In this document: positions 1 through 9,325 of the stretch, piece after piece | Layout: each line of letters begins with the position of its first letter | Position numbering within the stretch: position 1 is the first letter of the stretch | Assembly (NCBI RefSeq): GCF_000384815.1 | Contig: NZ_ARQF01000020.1 | Coordinates: 62,001-126,000 of the forward strand | Length of the DNA: 64,000 nucleotides | DNA from: Halodesulfovibrio aestuarii DSM 17919 = ATCC 29578 | GTDB taxonomy: Bacteria; Desulfobacterota; Desulfovibrionia; Desulfovibrionales; Desulfovibrionaceae | Direction: 5' to 3' | The notes under the pieces: model-generated | The model's input: only the letters and a program-made list of their open reading frames with translations | Database searches by the model: none | What the model was told of the DNA's origin: nothing | Program-made: the position numbers and the translations under genes

Positions 1-387
1 GACAAAGCTTTGGTGCATAGCCACATCATCTGAAAAATCCTGCTCGTTACCTCTAATTGAGAACTGCGTCAGCCGATGAGTAATTTCTACATATGATTTT
101 TCAAAAATAATCGCCACACTGTCGCGGTTATTTTCTATAGTAAACTGCTTTTCTTCTGGCAATGCAGCATTCATTTCTTGAAGAGCCTGTTTCACAGGAA
201 TCAACTTTTTCATGCCGGTCTCACGAAGACGCTCTATATTAGCCGCTATCTGTTCCTGCTTTTTCCGTCGCTGTTTCAGCTCATCTTCCATAATTTTCGC
301 AGGTGATTTTAAGCGATTCAAAAAGTCTCTCACTATCCACACAACAAGTACGACAAAGACAATTCCAACAAGTATATTAATGTACAT
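1..387 (-). CDS. Membrane-anchored hypothetical protein, N-terminal part (cut by window edge)
   Basis: An open frame runs from an ATG at 387 to the window edge without a stop, giving 129 visible residues. A GGGAG ribosome-binding site lies 5 bases before the ATG. Residues 1-17 form a hydrophobic anchor (MYINILVGIVFVVLVVW), followed by a basic patch and a charged helix likely to form a coiled coil (about residues 34-60, rich in K, E, Q and R). The later part looks soluble and would face the cytoplasm or periplasm. I do not recognise the family. The C-terminus is missing, so length cannot be compared. Confidence 0.65.
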   Translation of the reverse strand, partial: MYINILVGIVFVVLVVWIVRDFLNRLKSPAKIMEDELKQRRKKQEQIAANIERLRETGMKKLIPVKQALQEMNAALPEEKQFTIENNRDSVAIIFEKSYVEITHRLTQFSIRGNEQDFSDDVAMHQSFV

Positions 388-554
388 ATGTACTCCCGAA
401 TCAGCAGTATTGTCAGAGACAAAAAATTAAGGACTGATTATATTTCTATAAGTTACAATAAAATTCAACAAAAAGGTATGTATCCATTTGAGAATTTAAA
501 ATTTTCACCTGAGAGGTTGACAAGTACCGCTGCGTTATACAAGGTGGAAGCATA

Positions 555-587
555 GGGGTGCCCCCTAAAGCATCACATCGGCACCCC
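555..587. repeat. GGGGTGCC/GGCACCCC inverted repeat upstream of the EF-G-like gene
   Basis: An 8-base perfect stem (555-562 with 580-587) with a 17-base loop lies about 80 bases before the EF-G-like start. There is no T tract on either side, so it is not a normal intrinsic terminator. It may be a leader hairpin or an operator; the function is unknown. Confidence 0.35.
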
Positions 588-665
588 CTCTAGACAAGTT
601 ATGGAACACCGCAGTTTGCATGTTAGCAGGCATAATCCCCTAAAACCACATAAGGGAGAAGGTAT

Positions 666-2720
666 ATGGCCAAGACACTTGATTCTCAGAGAACTTATGC
701 CCTTGTGGGCACAGGAGGAAGTGGAAAAACCTCGCTGGCTGAAATGCTTATGTTTCAGTCCGGGGTTATCAATCGCCTTGGGAAAATTGAAGAAGGCACC
801 ACTTCACTCGACTATGAACCAGAGGAAGTAAAGCGGAGGGGGTCTATTCAGCCCGGCTTTGCCACCATTGATTGGAACAAAAATCGCCACTTCCTTATGG
901 ACATTCCCGGCGACAATAACTTTGTAGGCGACATTAACTACCTGTTGTTCGGGGTTGATGGCGCCGTTTTTGTTATTGACGCGGTTGACGGAGTCCGCCC
1001 CCTCACCAGTCGTCTTTGGAATTTTGTCCAAGAGGCAAATCTTCCTTCCATCATCTTCATCAACAAGATGGATCGAGACCGGGCAAATTTTGATTCGGCC
1101 TTCAACGGACTTTCCTCAATTCTTGGAATCCGCCCAGTCTTACTGCAAGTGCCAATCGGTCAGGGTGATGATTTTAAAGGATACGTTGACGTTCTCAACA
1201 ACAAAGCGTTCTTCTTCAACGAAGATGGAACAACCGCAGAAGGCGAGGTACCAGAGGACCTCGCTGATGAAGTTACCATGCTGCGTGAAACAACCATCGA
1301 AAATATTGCGGAAAGTAATGAAGAGTTGATGGAAAACTACCTTGAGACAGGGGAACTCTCTCAAGACGAAATCACTTCAGGGTTACGAGACGGCGTACTC
1401 TCACGCGAACTCATTCCGGTCATGCTGGGTTCCGCCCTTGATAACCGTGGCGGAACTGAACTGCTCAACGCTGTGCAGGACCTTTTGCCTTCCCCTCTGC
1501 AGCACCCTGCATGGATGGACAAAGAGGGCAATGAACGCCTGTCTTCTCCGGATGAACAGCTAGCCCTGCTTACTGTTAAAACATTAACTGACCCATTTTC
1601 CGGTCAACTCTCCATCATGCGTGTTCTTTCCGGTTCTTTCTCTGGCGACGCGACCGTGAAAAACGTAAACCATGATGAAACAGAACGTATCGGTGCTCCA
1701 CTCTTTATGAATGGCAAAGAATCTTCACCAGCTAAAGGTGATATCGGACCGGGTTCTATTATCGCGGTACCTAAGCTCAAAGTTACAAAAACTGGCGATA
1801 CGCTGGCAGATCCTAAAGCCTCTTTTGAAGTTCTGATGCCGAAACTTCCTCCTAACCTGATTTCATACGCGATCGCTCCTAAAGAAAAAGGCGACGAAGA
1901 TAAGATTTACGCTGCTGTCCAAAGACTACTTGACGAGGATATTACACTCACCCTTTCCCGCGATACAGAATCAAGTGACATTCTACTCTCCGGCATGGGA
2001 CAGCTGCACATTGAAACAAGTGTTGAACGCGCCATGCGTCGGTACAAATGCGACATGGTTCTAAAGACACCTAAAATTCCGTACCGTGAAACTATTAAGG
2101 GTAAAGCACAGGTTCAAGGCAGACACAAAAAGCAATCTGGTGGGCGCGGTCAATTCGGTGACTGCTGGATTGAAATTGAAGGGATGCCACAAGGCTTTGG
2201 CTATGAATTTGAAAACGCTATTGTTGGCGGTGTGATTCCTCGCCAATATATTCCTGCTGTTGACAAAGGCATTCAGGAAGCTGCGCAACGCGGATGTCTT
2301 GCAGGATTCCCTCTGGTAGATTTCAAAGTAAAACTCTACGACGGTTCATACCACTCTGTTGACTCGTCCGAAATGGCATTTAAAATTGCCGGATCCCTTG
2401 CCCTCAAGGGCGCAATGGATCAGGTAAAACCAACGTTGCTTGAACCAATTGTATTAATGACCGTACATATCCCTGATGAGTTCATGGGCGATGTTATCGG
2501 CGACCTGTCATCACGCCGGGGTAAAGTTCTCGGATCAGACTCCCAAACAGGTATCACCGAAATTAAAGCACATGTCCCGATGGGCGAAGTACTCCGCTAT
2601 GCTCCAGACCTTCGTTCCATCACAGGCGGTCAGGGTGTCTTCACCATGGAATTTGACCATTATGAAGAGGCACCACCTCCGGTAATCGATAAAGTAGTTG
2701 CTGAAAAAAAAGCAAGCTAG
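666..2720 (+). CDS. EF-G-like translational GTPase (atypical paralog)
   Basis: 684 residues with the EF-G layout: P-loop GTGGSGKTS at about 15-23, G3 motif DIPGD near 80, G4 NKMD near 134, then EF-G domains II-V in order. Canonical EF-G moves tRNA and mRNA through the ribosome. Here the G3 element reads PGD instead of PGH, so the histidine that activates the hydrolytic water in EF-G, EF-Tu and IF2 is absent. The P-loop also lacks the usual AHIDAGKT form. This resembles the EF-G2/EF-G-like side clade rather than housekeeping fusA, so the role in translation is uncertain. An AAGGGAGAAGG region supplies the ribosome-binding site before ATG 666. The gene is monocistronic, with a terminator at 2770-2808. 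Confidence 0.88.
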   Translation: MAKTLDSQRTYALVGTGGSGKTSLAEMLMFQSGVINRLGKIEEGTTSLDYEPEEVKRRGSIQPGFATIDWNKNRHFLMDIPGDNNFVGDINYLLFGVDGAVFVIDAVDGVRPLTSRLWNFVQEANLPSIIFINKMDRDRANFDSAFNGLSSILGIRPVLLQVPIGQGDDFKGYVDVLNNKAFFFNEDGTTAEGEVPEDLADEVTMLRETTIENIAESNEELMENYLETGELSQDEITSGLRDGVLSRELIPVMLGSALDNRGGTELLNAVQDLLPSPLQHPAWMDKEGNERLSSPDEQLALLTVKTLTDPFSGQLSIMRVLSGSFSGDATVKNVNHDETERIGAPLFMNGKESSPAKGDIGPGSIIAVPKLKVTKTGDTLADPKASFEVLMPKLPPNLISYAIAPKEKGDEDKIYAAVQRLLDEDITLTLSRDTESSDILLSGMGQLHIETSVERAMRRYKCDMVLKTPKIPYRETIKGKAQVQGRHKKQSGGRGQFGDCWIEIEGMPQGFGYEFENAIVGGVIPRQYIPAVDKGIQEAAQRGCLAGFPLVDFKVKLYDGSYHSVDSSEMAFKIAGSLALKGAMDQVKPTLLEPIVLMTVHIPDEFMGDVIGDLSSRRGKVLGSDSQTGITEIKAHVPMGEVLRYAPDLRSITGGQGVFTMEFDHYEEAPPPVIDKVVAEKKAS

Positions 2721-2769
2721 CATCGCTAGTCGGTAACAAAAAAGAAAACCCACTTTCTGCGGGTATTAT

Positions 2770-2808
2770 AGAAAAGCCCCCTGTCTGTTGGCAGAGGGGC
2801 TTTTCTAT
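2770..2808 (+). terminator. Intrinsic terminator after the EF-G-like gene
   Basis: GAAAAGCCCC pairs with GGGGCTTTTC and the 3' arm runs into TTTTCTATT. The hairpin sits 50 bases past the stop codon. Confidence 0.85.
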
Positions 2809-3012
2809 TGCAACCATATCAGCAGCTCTTCTCAGCTACGCTATTGAAGTCATACCTCATATCTCTCACTTAGCGAGTCCATTAATATTCAAAAGCTTAT
2901 CATGTATGGTACGGTTTCGACCCCATATTATTTATGAGGAAAAGCATAAAAATACGCATCACACCCGCAGCGATTGTATAGGTGAGAACTGCATCAGCAT
3001 AGTGGAGGGGAT

Positions 3013-4146
3013 ATGAAACCGACAGATTTGACATTAAATGAGCAACTAAGAATCACAACCCGTGAACTAAGCAAGCGAAAAAAAGCTTTCAATATTTCTG
3101 AAAAAAGCATTCAAACCTTGCTTGAAGCAAAACCTATTATATTCGCTGAGTTAGACGATATTGTAAACGATTTCTATAAAGAATTACTCAATGTTGATGG
3201 AGTTCCAGAAATAATCGGTGATGCAGAAAGTCTGCATCGCCTTGGAAATCATGTTAAGTTCTATATCCGCACACTCTTGGGTGGAACGTATGACATGGAC
3301 TATATTCAATCGCGTCTGCGGATTGGCATGGTCCATAAGCGGATTGGAGTTTCTCCAAAGTTATATTTTGCTGCCTATAAAATATTTAACAAACTCATTC
3401 GGACTAGACTATTGACTTTGGGTAACACTTCTTCATGTGAATCTTGCCTAGACCGAACCGATGCACTAGAAAACATAATACTTTTTGATTTAGCACTGGT
3501 ATCAGACACGTTCATTCTAGGGCTCGTCAACGAACTTAACCGAAGTAAGGAAGAACTTGAAGAATATGCCCATGAACTTGAAAAAACTGTTGCAATACGT
3601 ACAAAGCAATTAGCAGAGCAGGCAAGTAAAGATGGCCTTACAGGACTCTACAATCAACGTACATTTTTTGACCATCTCGAACTTGAAATTTCTAGATCCC
3701 ACAGAAGAGGTGATACATTTTCCATTTGTTATTTCGACCTAGACAACTTTAAAAAGGCCAATGACACACACGGACACAAATACGGTGATGAAATACTCAT
3801 AAACGTTGCCACCGCCATGAAGCAGGTCTTGCGCAAAGAGGACATCGCAGCACGATATGGTGGAGATGAGTTCTGCATACTCTTTCCTGACACCCAGAGT
3901 GGAGAGTGCAGAACAATCTGCGAACGACTGATAGAAGATTTTTCTAAAATCAATTCAATGAATATCGTCACCATGAGTATCGGCCTTGCGGAATTCTCTC
4001 CCGAAACGGGGCTAGACGCAGATACGCTTATTAAAATGGCCGACAAGGCGATGTATTCATCGAAAAAAAAACCGGGACATTATATTACCCAATATTCTGA
4101 TGTTGTTATTACATCACCTGACGATGAATACGACCCAACAGCATAA
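3013..4146 (+). CDS. Globin-coupled sensor diguanylate cyclase
   Basis: 377 residues. Residues about 20-165 match a globin-coupled sensor domain; His108 in MVHKRIG is the expected proximal heme ligand. A short linker helix (about 170-205) leads to a GGDEF domain with the signature GGDEF at 283-287. An RxxD product-inhibition site (RKED, 274-277) lies five residues before it. The protein should make cyclic di-GMP under control of O2 or another gas bound to heme. There is no membrane segment, so it is cytoplasmic. GGAGG just before the ATG supports the start. It is a single gene between two terminators. Catalysis is inferred from the intact motif. Confidence 0.9.
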   Translation: MKPTDLTLNEQLRITTRELSKRKKAFNISEKSIQTLLEAKPIIFAELDDIVNDFYKELLNVDGVPEIIGDAESLHRLGNHVKFYIRTLLGGTYDMDYIQSRLRIGMVHKRIGVSPKLYFAAYKIFNKLIRTRLLTLGNTSSCESCLDRTDALENIILFDLALVSDTFILGLVNELNRSKEELEEYAHELEKTVAIRTKQLAEQASKDGLTGLYNQRTFFDHLELEISRSHRRGDTFSICYFDLDNFKKANDTHGHKYGDEILINVATAMKQVLRKEDIAARYGGDEFCILFPDTQSGECRTICERLIEDFSKINSMNIVTMSIGLAEFSPETGLDADTLIKMADKAMYSSKKKPGHYITQYSDVVITSPDDEYDPTA

Positions 4147-4162
4147 AAACCTTATAAGAACC

Positions 4163-4208
4163 TTGGCCAACCTTTATTCATAGCCTTTAATAAAAGTTGG
4201 CCTTTTTT
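4163..4208 (+). terminator. Intrinsic terminator after the globin-GGDEF gene
   Basis: GGCCAAC (4165-4171) pairs with GTTGGCC (4196-4202), the stem is extended by CTTTATT/AATAAAA with one mismatch, and TTTTTTATTTT follows. Confidence 0.85.
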
Positions 4209-4407
4209 ATTTTGCGAGCAGCAACTATCCCTTCGGAACCTCAACCACCTATCACTACTGAAAATTTTCTGGCACAATAAAATGCTAACGGCTTTCCTCG
4301 CCTCCATGCTACAAGCACCGCATCATTAAATCGCGCCCCGCTTTCTGTTCTTGAGCCTGGTGCTGATTTTAGTTAGTCTACCAGCTCACTTTTTATTTGG
4401 ATAATGT

Positions 4408-5142
4408 ATGATACGCACAATTTGGTTTTATTTTTCTTTTTTACTTACAACGCTTTATGTCTGCATTTTTATGCCTATAGCTGCAGCACTGGACAGCACA
4501 GGGAAAATGGTTCGTTACTTTGGGCTATTCTGGTGCAAATCTGCACGCTTTTGCTCCCAGATCAGGCTTATTGCAGACACTGACAATATTCCAACAGATA
4601 CACCGGTAATCTTTGTTGCCAACCATCAGAGCCAATTTGATATACCGCTTTCCTCGGTTGCTCTTGAAAAGGCGCTACCTGCGTTCATGGCAAAAAAAAG
4701 TCTGCAAAGCCTTCCATTGCTCGGGCGCTGCTTCAGATTATTTGGTAATATTTCCGTTGATCGAAGCAACAGACGTGCCGCAATGGAGTCTCTTGAAACT
4801 GCGGCCGCCACAATCCGCAATGGACGTTCTGTTATTATTTTTCCTGAAGGCACTCGTCAGGAGCAGCTCGAAGAGCTCGGGGAATTTAAAACCGGTGCCA
4901 TTATGCTTGCGCTGAAAGCCGGTGTCCCCATTGTACCTGTCCTAATTGAAGGTACAGGAGACATTCTGCCTAAAGGCCGAATTTCCCTTGGCACCCGCAA
5001 AAATGTTTATATCACTGCCCTAGAGCCAATCAGCACTGAAGAATACACAGTTAAGCAACGAAACGAATTTAGTGACATGCTCCGCGAGCACATGAACCAA
5101 AAATACATGGAGATGCGTGCATGCCACAAAAATCAAGCGTAA
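4408..5142 (+). CDS. plsC: 1-acyl-sn-glycerol-3-phosphate acyltransferase
   Basis: 244 residues, the usual PlsC size. It has an N-terminal membrane segment (about 5-28), the acyltransferase motif HxxxxD (NHQSQFD, His73-Asp78) and the substrate-binding motif FPEGTR at 145-150. It acylates lysophosphatidic acid to phosphatidic acid at the inner membrane, the substrate later used by CdsA (15377-16180). The 3' end overlaps the RNase J start by 22 bases, so the two are probably translated together. A different lysophospholipid substrate cannot be excluded. Confidence 0.9.
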   Translation: MIRTIWFYFSFLLTTLYVCIFMPIAAALDSTGKMVRYFGLFWCKSARFCSQIRLIADTDNIPTDTPVIFVANHQSQFDIPLSSVALEKALPAFMAKKSLQSLPLLGRCFRLFGNISVDRSNRRAAMESLETAAATIRNGRSVIIFPEGTRQEQLEELGEFKTGAIMLALKAGVPIVPVLIEGTGDILPKGRISLGTRKNVYITALEPISTEEYTVKQRNEFSDMLREHMNQKYMEMRACHKNQA

Positions 5143-6776
5143 CGCTTACGCCTTTAGGCGGCATGGGCGAAATCGGCATGAACTGCACCATGTGGTCTAC
5201 CGAAACAACCACTGTTATCGTAGATTGCGGCCTTATGTTTCCGCACGATTACCATCTTGGTGTTGATGTCATCATTCCACAGTTCGAACATATACTTAAG
5301 CAGAAAGAAAAAATTAAGGGAATCGTGCTCACCCACGGGCATGAAGACCACATCGGCGCTCTGCCATGGCTTATCCGCTGGCTCAGTGTCCCGATCTATT
5401 CTTCCCGTTTCACGCTTGCCCTTGTTGAAAGCAAATTACGCGAGGCAGACCTGCTTCACCGCACCAAACTTATTCCTGTAGCCCCACGGGAACGTGTGGA
5501 GCTTGGCGACATGGCCTTCAACTTTTTCCCTGTATGCCATTCTATCATTGAAGGTTATAGTTTAGGAGTGGAAACGCCGGCGGGAAAAATAGTCCATACC
5601 GGAGACTTTAAACTTGATAAGACGCCACTCGACAACCATCGAACTGACCTTGAAGGCATACAGGCTTTTTCAGAAGACGGTGTCGAACTTCTTCTTTCAG
5701 ACTCAACAAATATTGAACGAGAAGGCTGCTCTTTAAGTGAACGTGATATTAAAAGTGCATTTGAAGACCTCTTTGCCAACGCAAAAGGACGCATTATTGT
5801 CACCCTCTTTTCCAGCCACATTCAAAGGATCCAGCAGGTCCTCGACATTTCAGCCCGTTACGGACGCAAAATTGCCGTATCCGGCCGCAGCCTTGTCAAA
5901 AATATTGAAATCGCTAACGAGCTAGGTTTCCTTCGTATTCGCACTCCTTTGTACATGGACACACGGGAAATGCCCGAATTACCGGATGAAGAAACCGTGC
6001 TGCTCCTTACTGGATCACAAGGCGAGCCACTTTCTGCACTCTCCCGCATTGCACGTGGAGAACATAAGCATCTCGCAATTGAAGAAGGTGATACGGTTGT
6101 TATGTCTTCCCGCATGATTCCGGGAAACACCCTTGCTATTACCCGCATGATTAACGACATGTATCGCATGGGTGCCGAAGTATTTTACGAAAGTTTCCGA
6201 AACATTCACGCTTCAGGGCACGCCTATCGTGAAGAGCTAAGTGAAATGTTAAGCACAGTATCACCTAAACACTTTATCCCCGTGCACGGTGAATACCGTC
6301 ATCTTGTAAAACACTGCCGCCTTGCACAACAATGCGGCATTGAAAAAGAAAATACGTTTATAGTTGAAGATGGACAACCTGTTACCTTATGTAACGGCAC
6401 CCTCAACCGCGAAACACCGCTTAAACTGGAAGAAATTCTTGTAGACGGTAAAGGTGTTGGTGATGTGGGACTGACCATACTAAAAGAACGACAGATTCTA
6501 GGCGGAGAAGGAATGGTCGTTGTCTTTATGGTACTGGATGAGCAACTCTGGGAAATTCTGCACGGCCCTACCATCGTCTCCAAGGGCTTTATCTTTGAAG
6601 CCCATTTCGACCATGTTCTGGAAGATGCAAAATGCATCATTCTTGAACTTCTCGAAAATATAGGCCCAGAAGATATCGAATTACTTCAAGACAGAATTCG
6701 CTCCACGCTCCGACGGTTCTTCCGTAAAGTACTGGAACGCGACCCTGTTGTCGTTCCGGTCATTACAATGGTATAG
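5121..6776 (+). CDS. rnj: Ribonuclease J (metallo-beta-lactamase/beta-CASP)
   Basis: 551 residues, the family length. The metallo-beta-lactamase motif HGHEDH at 72-77 coordinates the zinc ions, followed by the beta-CASP region and a C-terminal domain. The opening (GGMGEIGMN) and the HASGHA segment are characteristic of RNase J. The enzyme combines 5'-to-3' exonuclease and endonuclease activity in mRNA decay and rRNA maturation. The ATG lies inside the end of plsC, which implies translational coupling. A strong hairpin follows the stop. Confidence 0.95.
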   Translation: MPQKSSVTLTPLGGMGEIGMNCTMWSTETTTVIVDCGLMFPHDYHLGVDVIIPQFEHILKQKEKIKGIVLTHGHEDHIGALPWLIRWLSVPIYSSRFTLALVESKLREADLLHRTKLIPVAPRERVELGDMAFNFFPVCHSIIEGYSLGVETPAGKIVHTGDFKLDKTPLDNHRTDLEGIQAFSEDGVELLLSDSTNIEREGCSLSERDIKSAFEDLFANAKGRIIVTLFSSHIQRIQQVLDISARYGRKIAVSGRSLVKNIEIANELGFLRIRTPLYMDTREMPELPDEETVLLLTGSQGEPLSALSRIARGEHKHLAIEEGDTVVMSSRMIPGNTLAITRMINDMYRMGAEVFYESFRNIHASGHAYREELSEMLSTVSPKHFIPVHGEYRHLVKHCRLAQQCGIEKENTFIVEDGQPVTLCNGTLNRETPLKLEEILVDGKGVGDVGLTILKERQILGGEGMVVVFMVLDEQLWEILHGPTIVSKGFIFEAHFDHVLEDAKCIILELLENIGPEDIELLQDRIRSTLRRFFRKVLERDPVVVPVITMV

Positions 6777-6785
6777 AAATATACA

Positions 6786-6828
6786 ATAAAAAGTCCCGCT
6801 TAGGCTGTCCTAAGCGGGACTTTTTATT
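6786..6828. terminator. Bidirectional terminator between rnj and the minus-strand membrane gene
   Basis: AAAAAGTCCCGCTTAGG pairs with CCTAAGCGGGACTTTTT around a CTGT loop. The A and T flanks let it work for both the plus-strand rnj and the converging minus-strand gene ending at 6888. Confidence 0.9.
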
Positions 6829-6887
6829 GTATGCCCAAAGAGGGGACGCATATAAAGCACAATACTCAAAAATATTCAGAACGCTCC

Positions 6888-7463
6888 CTATTCCTTACCG
6901 AAAATAAAATCAGTCTGTTCTAGATCTTCCCGCGGGGTACGCAAGGCGACAGTCATGAATACGACCCACACAAACAGGCTGACGATATTTTCAGCAAATT
7001 TAATATACCTCATCGGAACAATTTCTAAACTCACAAGAGAAGAACCAACTAACGCTAACAACAATGGGATAATAAACATAACTACAGGTAAAAATTGCGG
7101 ATGTACTCCGGCAAGAATGCTTATCTGCTTTAGCCAGCAGTACAGAACATAGCATCCCAGAGCAGAAGAAATGAGAAATGAGACACTGCCTACGACCACA
7201 ACAACCTGCGAATACTCATAAAAAAAGACTGCGCCAACGCCTATCGCGAAGAACGCTATAATAAGAAAAGCTTTTTTCAGTGATCCGTTACCAAGGCGGT
7301 ATGCAACATAGAAATTCCGCAGAGGAATGAGCCAGTTCCACCAGCCTCCAGCAACATTTCTCCGTGTTGCAATTATCCAGCACGGCAAGACTGCTAAAAT
7401 CGAATACAGTGTAAATCCGGCTAACAAAAGTACGCCCATCATCAGTATTCCTGTTTCACTCAT
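6888..7463 (-). CDS. Polytopic membrane protein of unknown function
   Basis: 191 residues if started at ATG 7463. About five hydrophobic segments are visible (near 7-32, 65-83, 86-112, 125-146, 158-178). The WWNWLIPLRNFYVAYR stretch after the first segment resembles small bacterial membrane proteins of the DUF5684/DUF805 kind, but I cannot assign a family. The start is ambiguous: GGAGG lies 13 bases before this ATG and only 4 before an in-frame GTG at 7472; an in-frame TTG at 7493 is unlikely. The upstream neighbour is the SRPBCC-like gene on the same strand. Confidence 0.7.
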   Translation of the reverse strand: MSETGILMMGVLLLAGFTLYSILAVLPCWIIATRRNVAGGWWNWLIPLRNFYVAYRLGNGSLKKAFLIIAFFAIGVGAVFFYEYSQVVVVVGSVSFLISSALGCYVLYCWLKQISILAGVHPQFLPVVMFIIPLLLALVGSSLVSLEIVPMRYIKFAENIVSLFVWVVFMTVALRTPREDLEQTDFIFGKE

Positions 7464-7596
7464 GTGTGGCACACATCCTCCTGTATTACGCAAGATGTTC
7501 TAGTAATCTCAGAAGTAGGACACCGCTTGCGGATTTTCATTTATTTAATAAAATTATGGCACTGCGATCCATTTCTAATAGAGATGAAGGGCTTCG

Positions 7597-8139
7597 TTAT
7601 AGGTAACAATTCCAGCCGATCAATTCCGACTGGCGTTTCACTATCTTGAGCATTTGTTTCCGTATCACGGAACTAACCGGCTTGAAAAAAATCCAGTACA
7701 CTTTAAAAAAACGACTGGTAATAGTAGACGGACAAAGAACACGCGTCTCGGTGCTGACTTTCGTCAATCCAGGACTAATTTCAGATAAGCTGAAATTCCA
7801 CGCAACCTTAACCTTTGCAGAAAGAGAATGCGTTAAGAATTCTTTGGCATTTGAAATCGGGGCAACGCGAGTATTTGCCAAAAAACCGATAAGATGTTCA
7901 ATAGGATAATTCTCTGCAAGACAAGAAAAGCCAAGATCATCGATAAGCCCTTGCAAGTTCATCCGCCGAGTCGGTAAGCCACGAAGCTTAAATAGCGTCA
8001 TAATCAACGCGGACTTTGAAAGGTCCACGTTTTTTGCAACTTCGTACACCTCTTCAATAGGGCTGTTGACGAGAATCTCGTGACAGGCATTGTAAGTGTA
8101 CTCTGGTAAAAATATATCAATCAAAGCAGACTCTGACAT
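7597..8139 (-). CDS. SRPBCC-like hypothetical protein
   Basis: 180 residues from ATG 8139, which has AGGAG six bases upstream; an in-frame start at 8163 has none. The opening (H-E-I-L-V-N-S-P-I-E-E-V-Y) followed by alternating strands and a terminal helix suggests the START/SRPBCC ligand-binding fold, as in proteins annotated polyketide cyclase/dehydrase-like. No catalytic residues or membrane segments are evident. It is followed on the same strand by a membrane protein and is divergent from the FAH-family gene. The fold call is tentative. Confidence 0.65.
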   Translation of the reverse strand: MSESALIDIFLPEYTYNACHEILVNSPIEEVYEVAKNVDLSKSALIMTLFKLRGLPTRRMNLQGLIDDLGFSCLAENYPIEHLIGFLANTRVAPISNAKEFLTHSLSAKVKVAWNFSLSEISPGLTKVSTETRVLCPSTITSRFFKVYWIFFKPVSSVIRKQMLKIVKRQSELIGWNCYL

Positions 8140-8317
8140 TACGGACTCCTGGCAGACAGACAATAAACTCTTTGGTATCGACCTGAAATTACATTCTAAA
8201 ATAGATTCAATAATAATTGGATAAACTGTGTAATCTTACATAAAAACAAGATAATTTAACACTTTTTTGTTATAGTGACGAATATTTGCACACCAGTTGT
8301 TTCCTTCATTGATATTA

Positions 8318-8335
8318 TCGACAAGGTGTTGTCGA
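8318..8335. promoter_or_regulatory. TCGACAA-N4-TTGTCGA inverted repeat, candidate operator
   Basis: A perfect 7-base inverted repeat with a 4-base centre lies 60 bases before the FAH-family start, in the divergent gap 8140-8395. The size suits a dimeric repressor. No T tract follows, so it is not a terminator. The regulator is unknown. Confidence 0.4.
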
Positions 8336-8395
8336 AACCATAGATTGAATTTATACATCTACCATAGGATGCATGTATCATTACAGGAGCGTGCC

Positions 8396-9178
8396 ATGAA
8401 AATAGTTCGAGTCAATTACCAGTACAAAACATTCTACGCAGCCCTTGAAGATGGACTATTACGCTGCCTCACTCCGCAAATTGGAATTACAGAACGCTTT
8501 CCGCTGGAAGAAGCACAAGTGCTGCCATTAGTCACGCCATCAAAAGTAGTATGTGTCGGGCTCAACTACAAAGACCACGCAGCAGAACTAGGCATGCCAT
8601 TACCTGAAGAACCCATGTTTTTCCTCAAGCCACCGTCCTGCATCATTAACACAGGCCAGGCAATTTATCTCCCCCCACAATCCTCACGGGTAGATTACGA
8701 AGCAGAACTGGCTATCATCATAGGACGCGAAGCCCGTTTTCTGGCCCCGCACGCGGTGCCGGAATACATTTTCGGGTACACCTGCGCCAATGATGTAACA
8801 GCACGCGACTTACAAAAAAGCGACGGAATGTTCGGAAGATGTAAAGGATTCGATACGTTTCTGCCTATCGGCCCATGGCTTGAAACCTATCTCCCTGATC
8901 CGTCAGACCTTTCTGTAAAACTCTATAAGAATGAACAGCTGGTGCAGCAAGGCCACACATCCGACATGCTCTTCAGCCCGCTGGAACTTGTTGCCAACAT
9001 TTCTCACGTAATGACCTTACTCCCCGGTGACGTAATTCTCACTGGAACTCCGCATGGAGTAGGCCCACTTCAGGAAGGGGATGAAATACAGGTAGAAATT
9101 GACGGCATAGGTACCTTAATTAATTCAGTGAAAAAATTTTCACAGCGACAAACCTCGTCAGGGCTTCCTGTTCAGTAG
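8396..9178 (+). CDS. Fumarylacetoacetate hydrolase (FAH) family protein
   Basis: 260 residues from ATG 8396, preceded by AGGAG at six bases; a longer frame from 8297 lacks a ribosome site. The C-terminal two thirds carry FAH-fold hallmarks: GLNYKDHA, the metal-binding acidic cluster in DYEAELAIIIG, the NDVTARD loop and a GTPHGVG turn. Members cleave or isomerise C-C bonds of 2-oxo acids (for example HHDD isomerase, acylpyruvate hydrolase, oxaloacetate decarboxylase). The substrate cannot be read from the sequence. It stands alone between a divergent gene and rpsB. Confidence 0.85.
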   Translation: MKIVRVNYQYKTFYAALEDGLLRCLTPQIGITERFPLEEAQVLPLVTPSKVVCVGLNYKDHAAELGMPLPEEPMFFLKPPSCIINTGQAIYLPPQSSRVDYEAELAIIIGREARFLAPHAVPEYIFGYTCANDVTARDLQKSDGMFGRCKGFDTFLPIGPWLETYLPDPSDLSVKLYKNEQLVQQGHTSDMLFSPLELVANISHVMTLLPGDVILTGTPHGVGPLQEGDEIQVEIDGIGTLINSVKKFSQRQTSSGLPVQ

Positions 9179-9325
9179 ATTCTACGATACACTTAAAAAA
9201 TTGGTAGAGCGATCACCATACATAAAAAATGCGACTGAATGGCAAGAATGCTTGCCAAACTCATTTATTCGCAGTATGTATCCCTGCCTTTTAATACAAA
9301 GCACACTCCGTTGCATCTTCCCTGG

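Noticed and set aside
517-541. TTGACA followed by TATACA before the EF-G-like gene
   Set aside because: Spacing is only 13 bases, too short for sigma-70.
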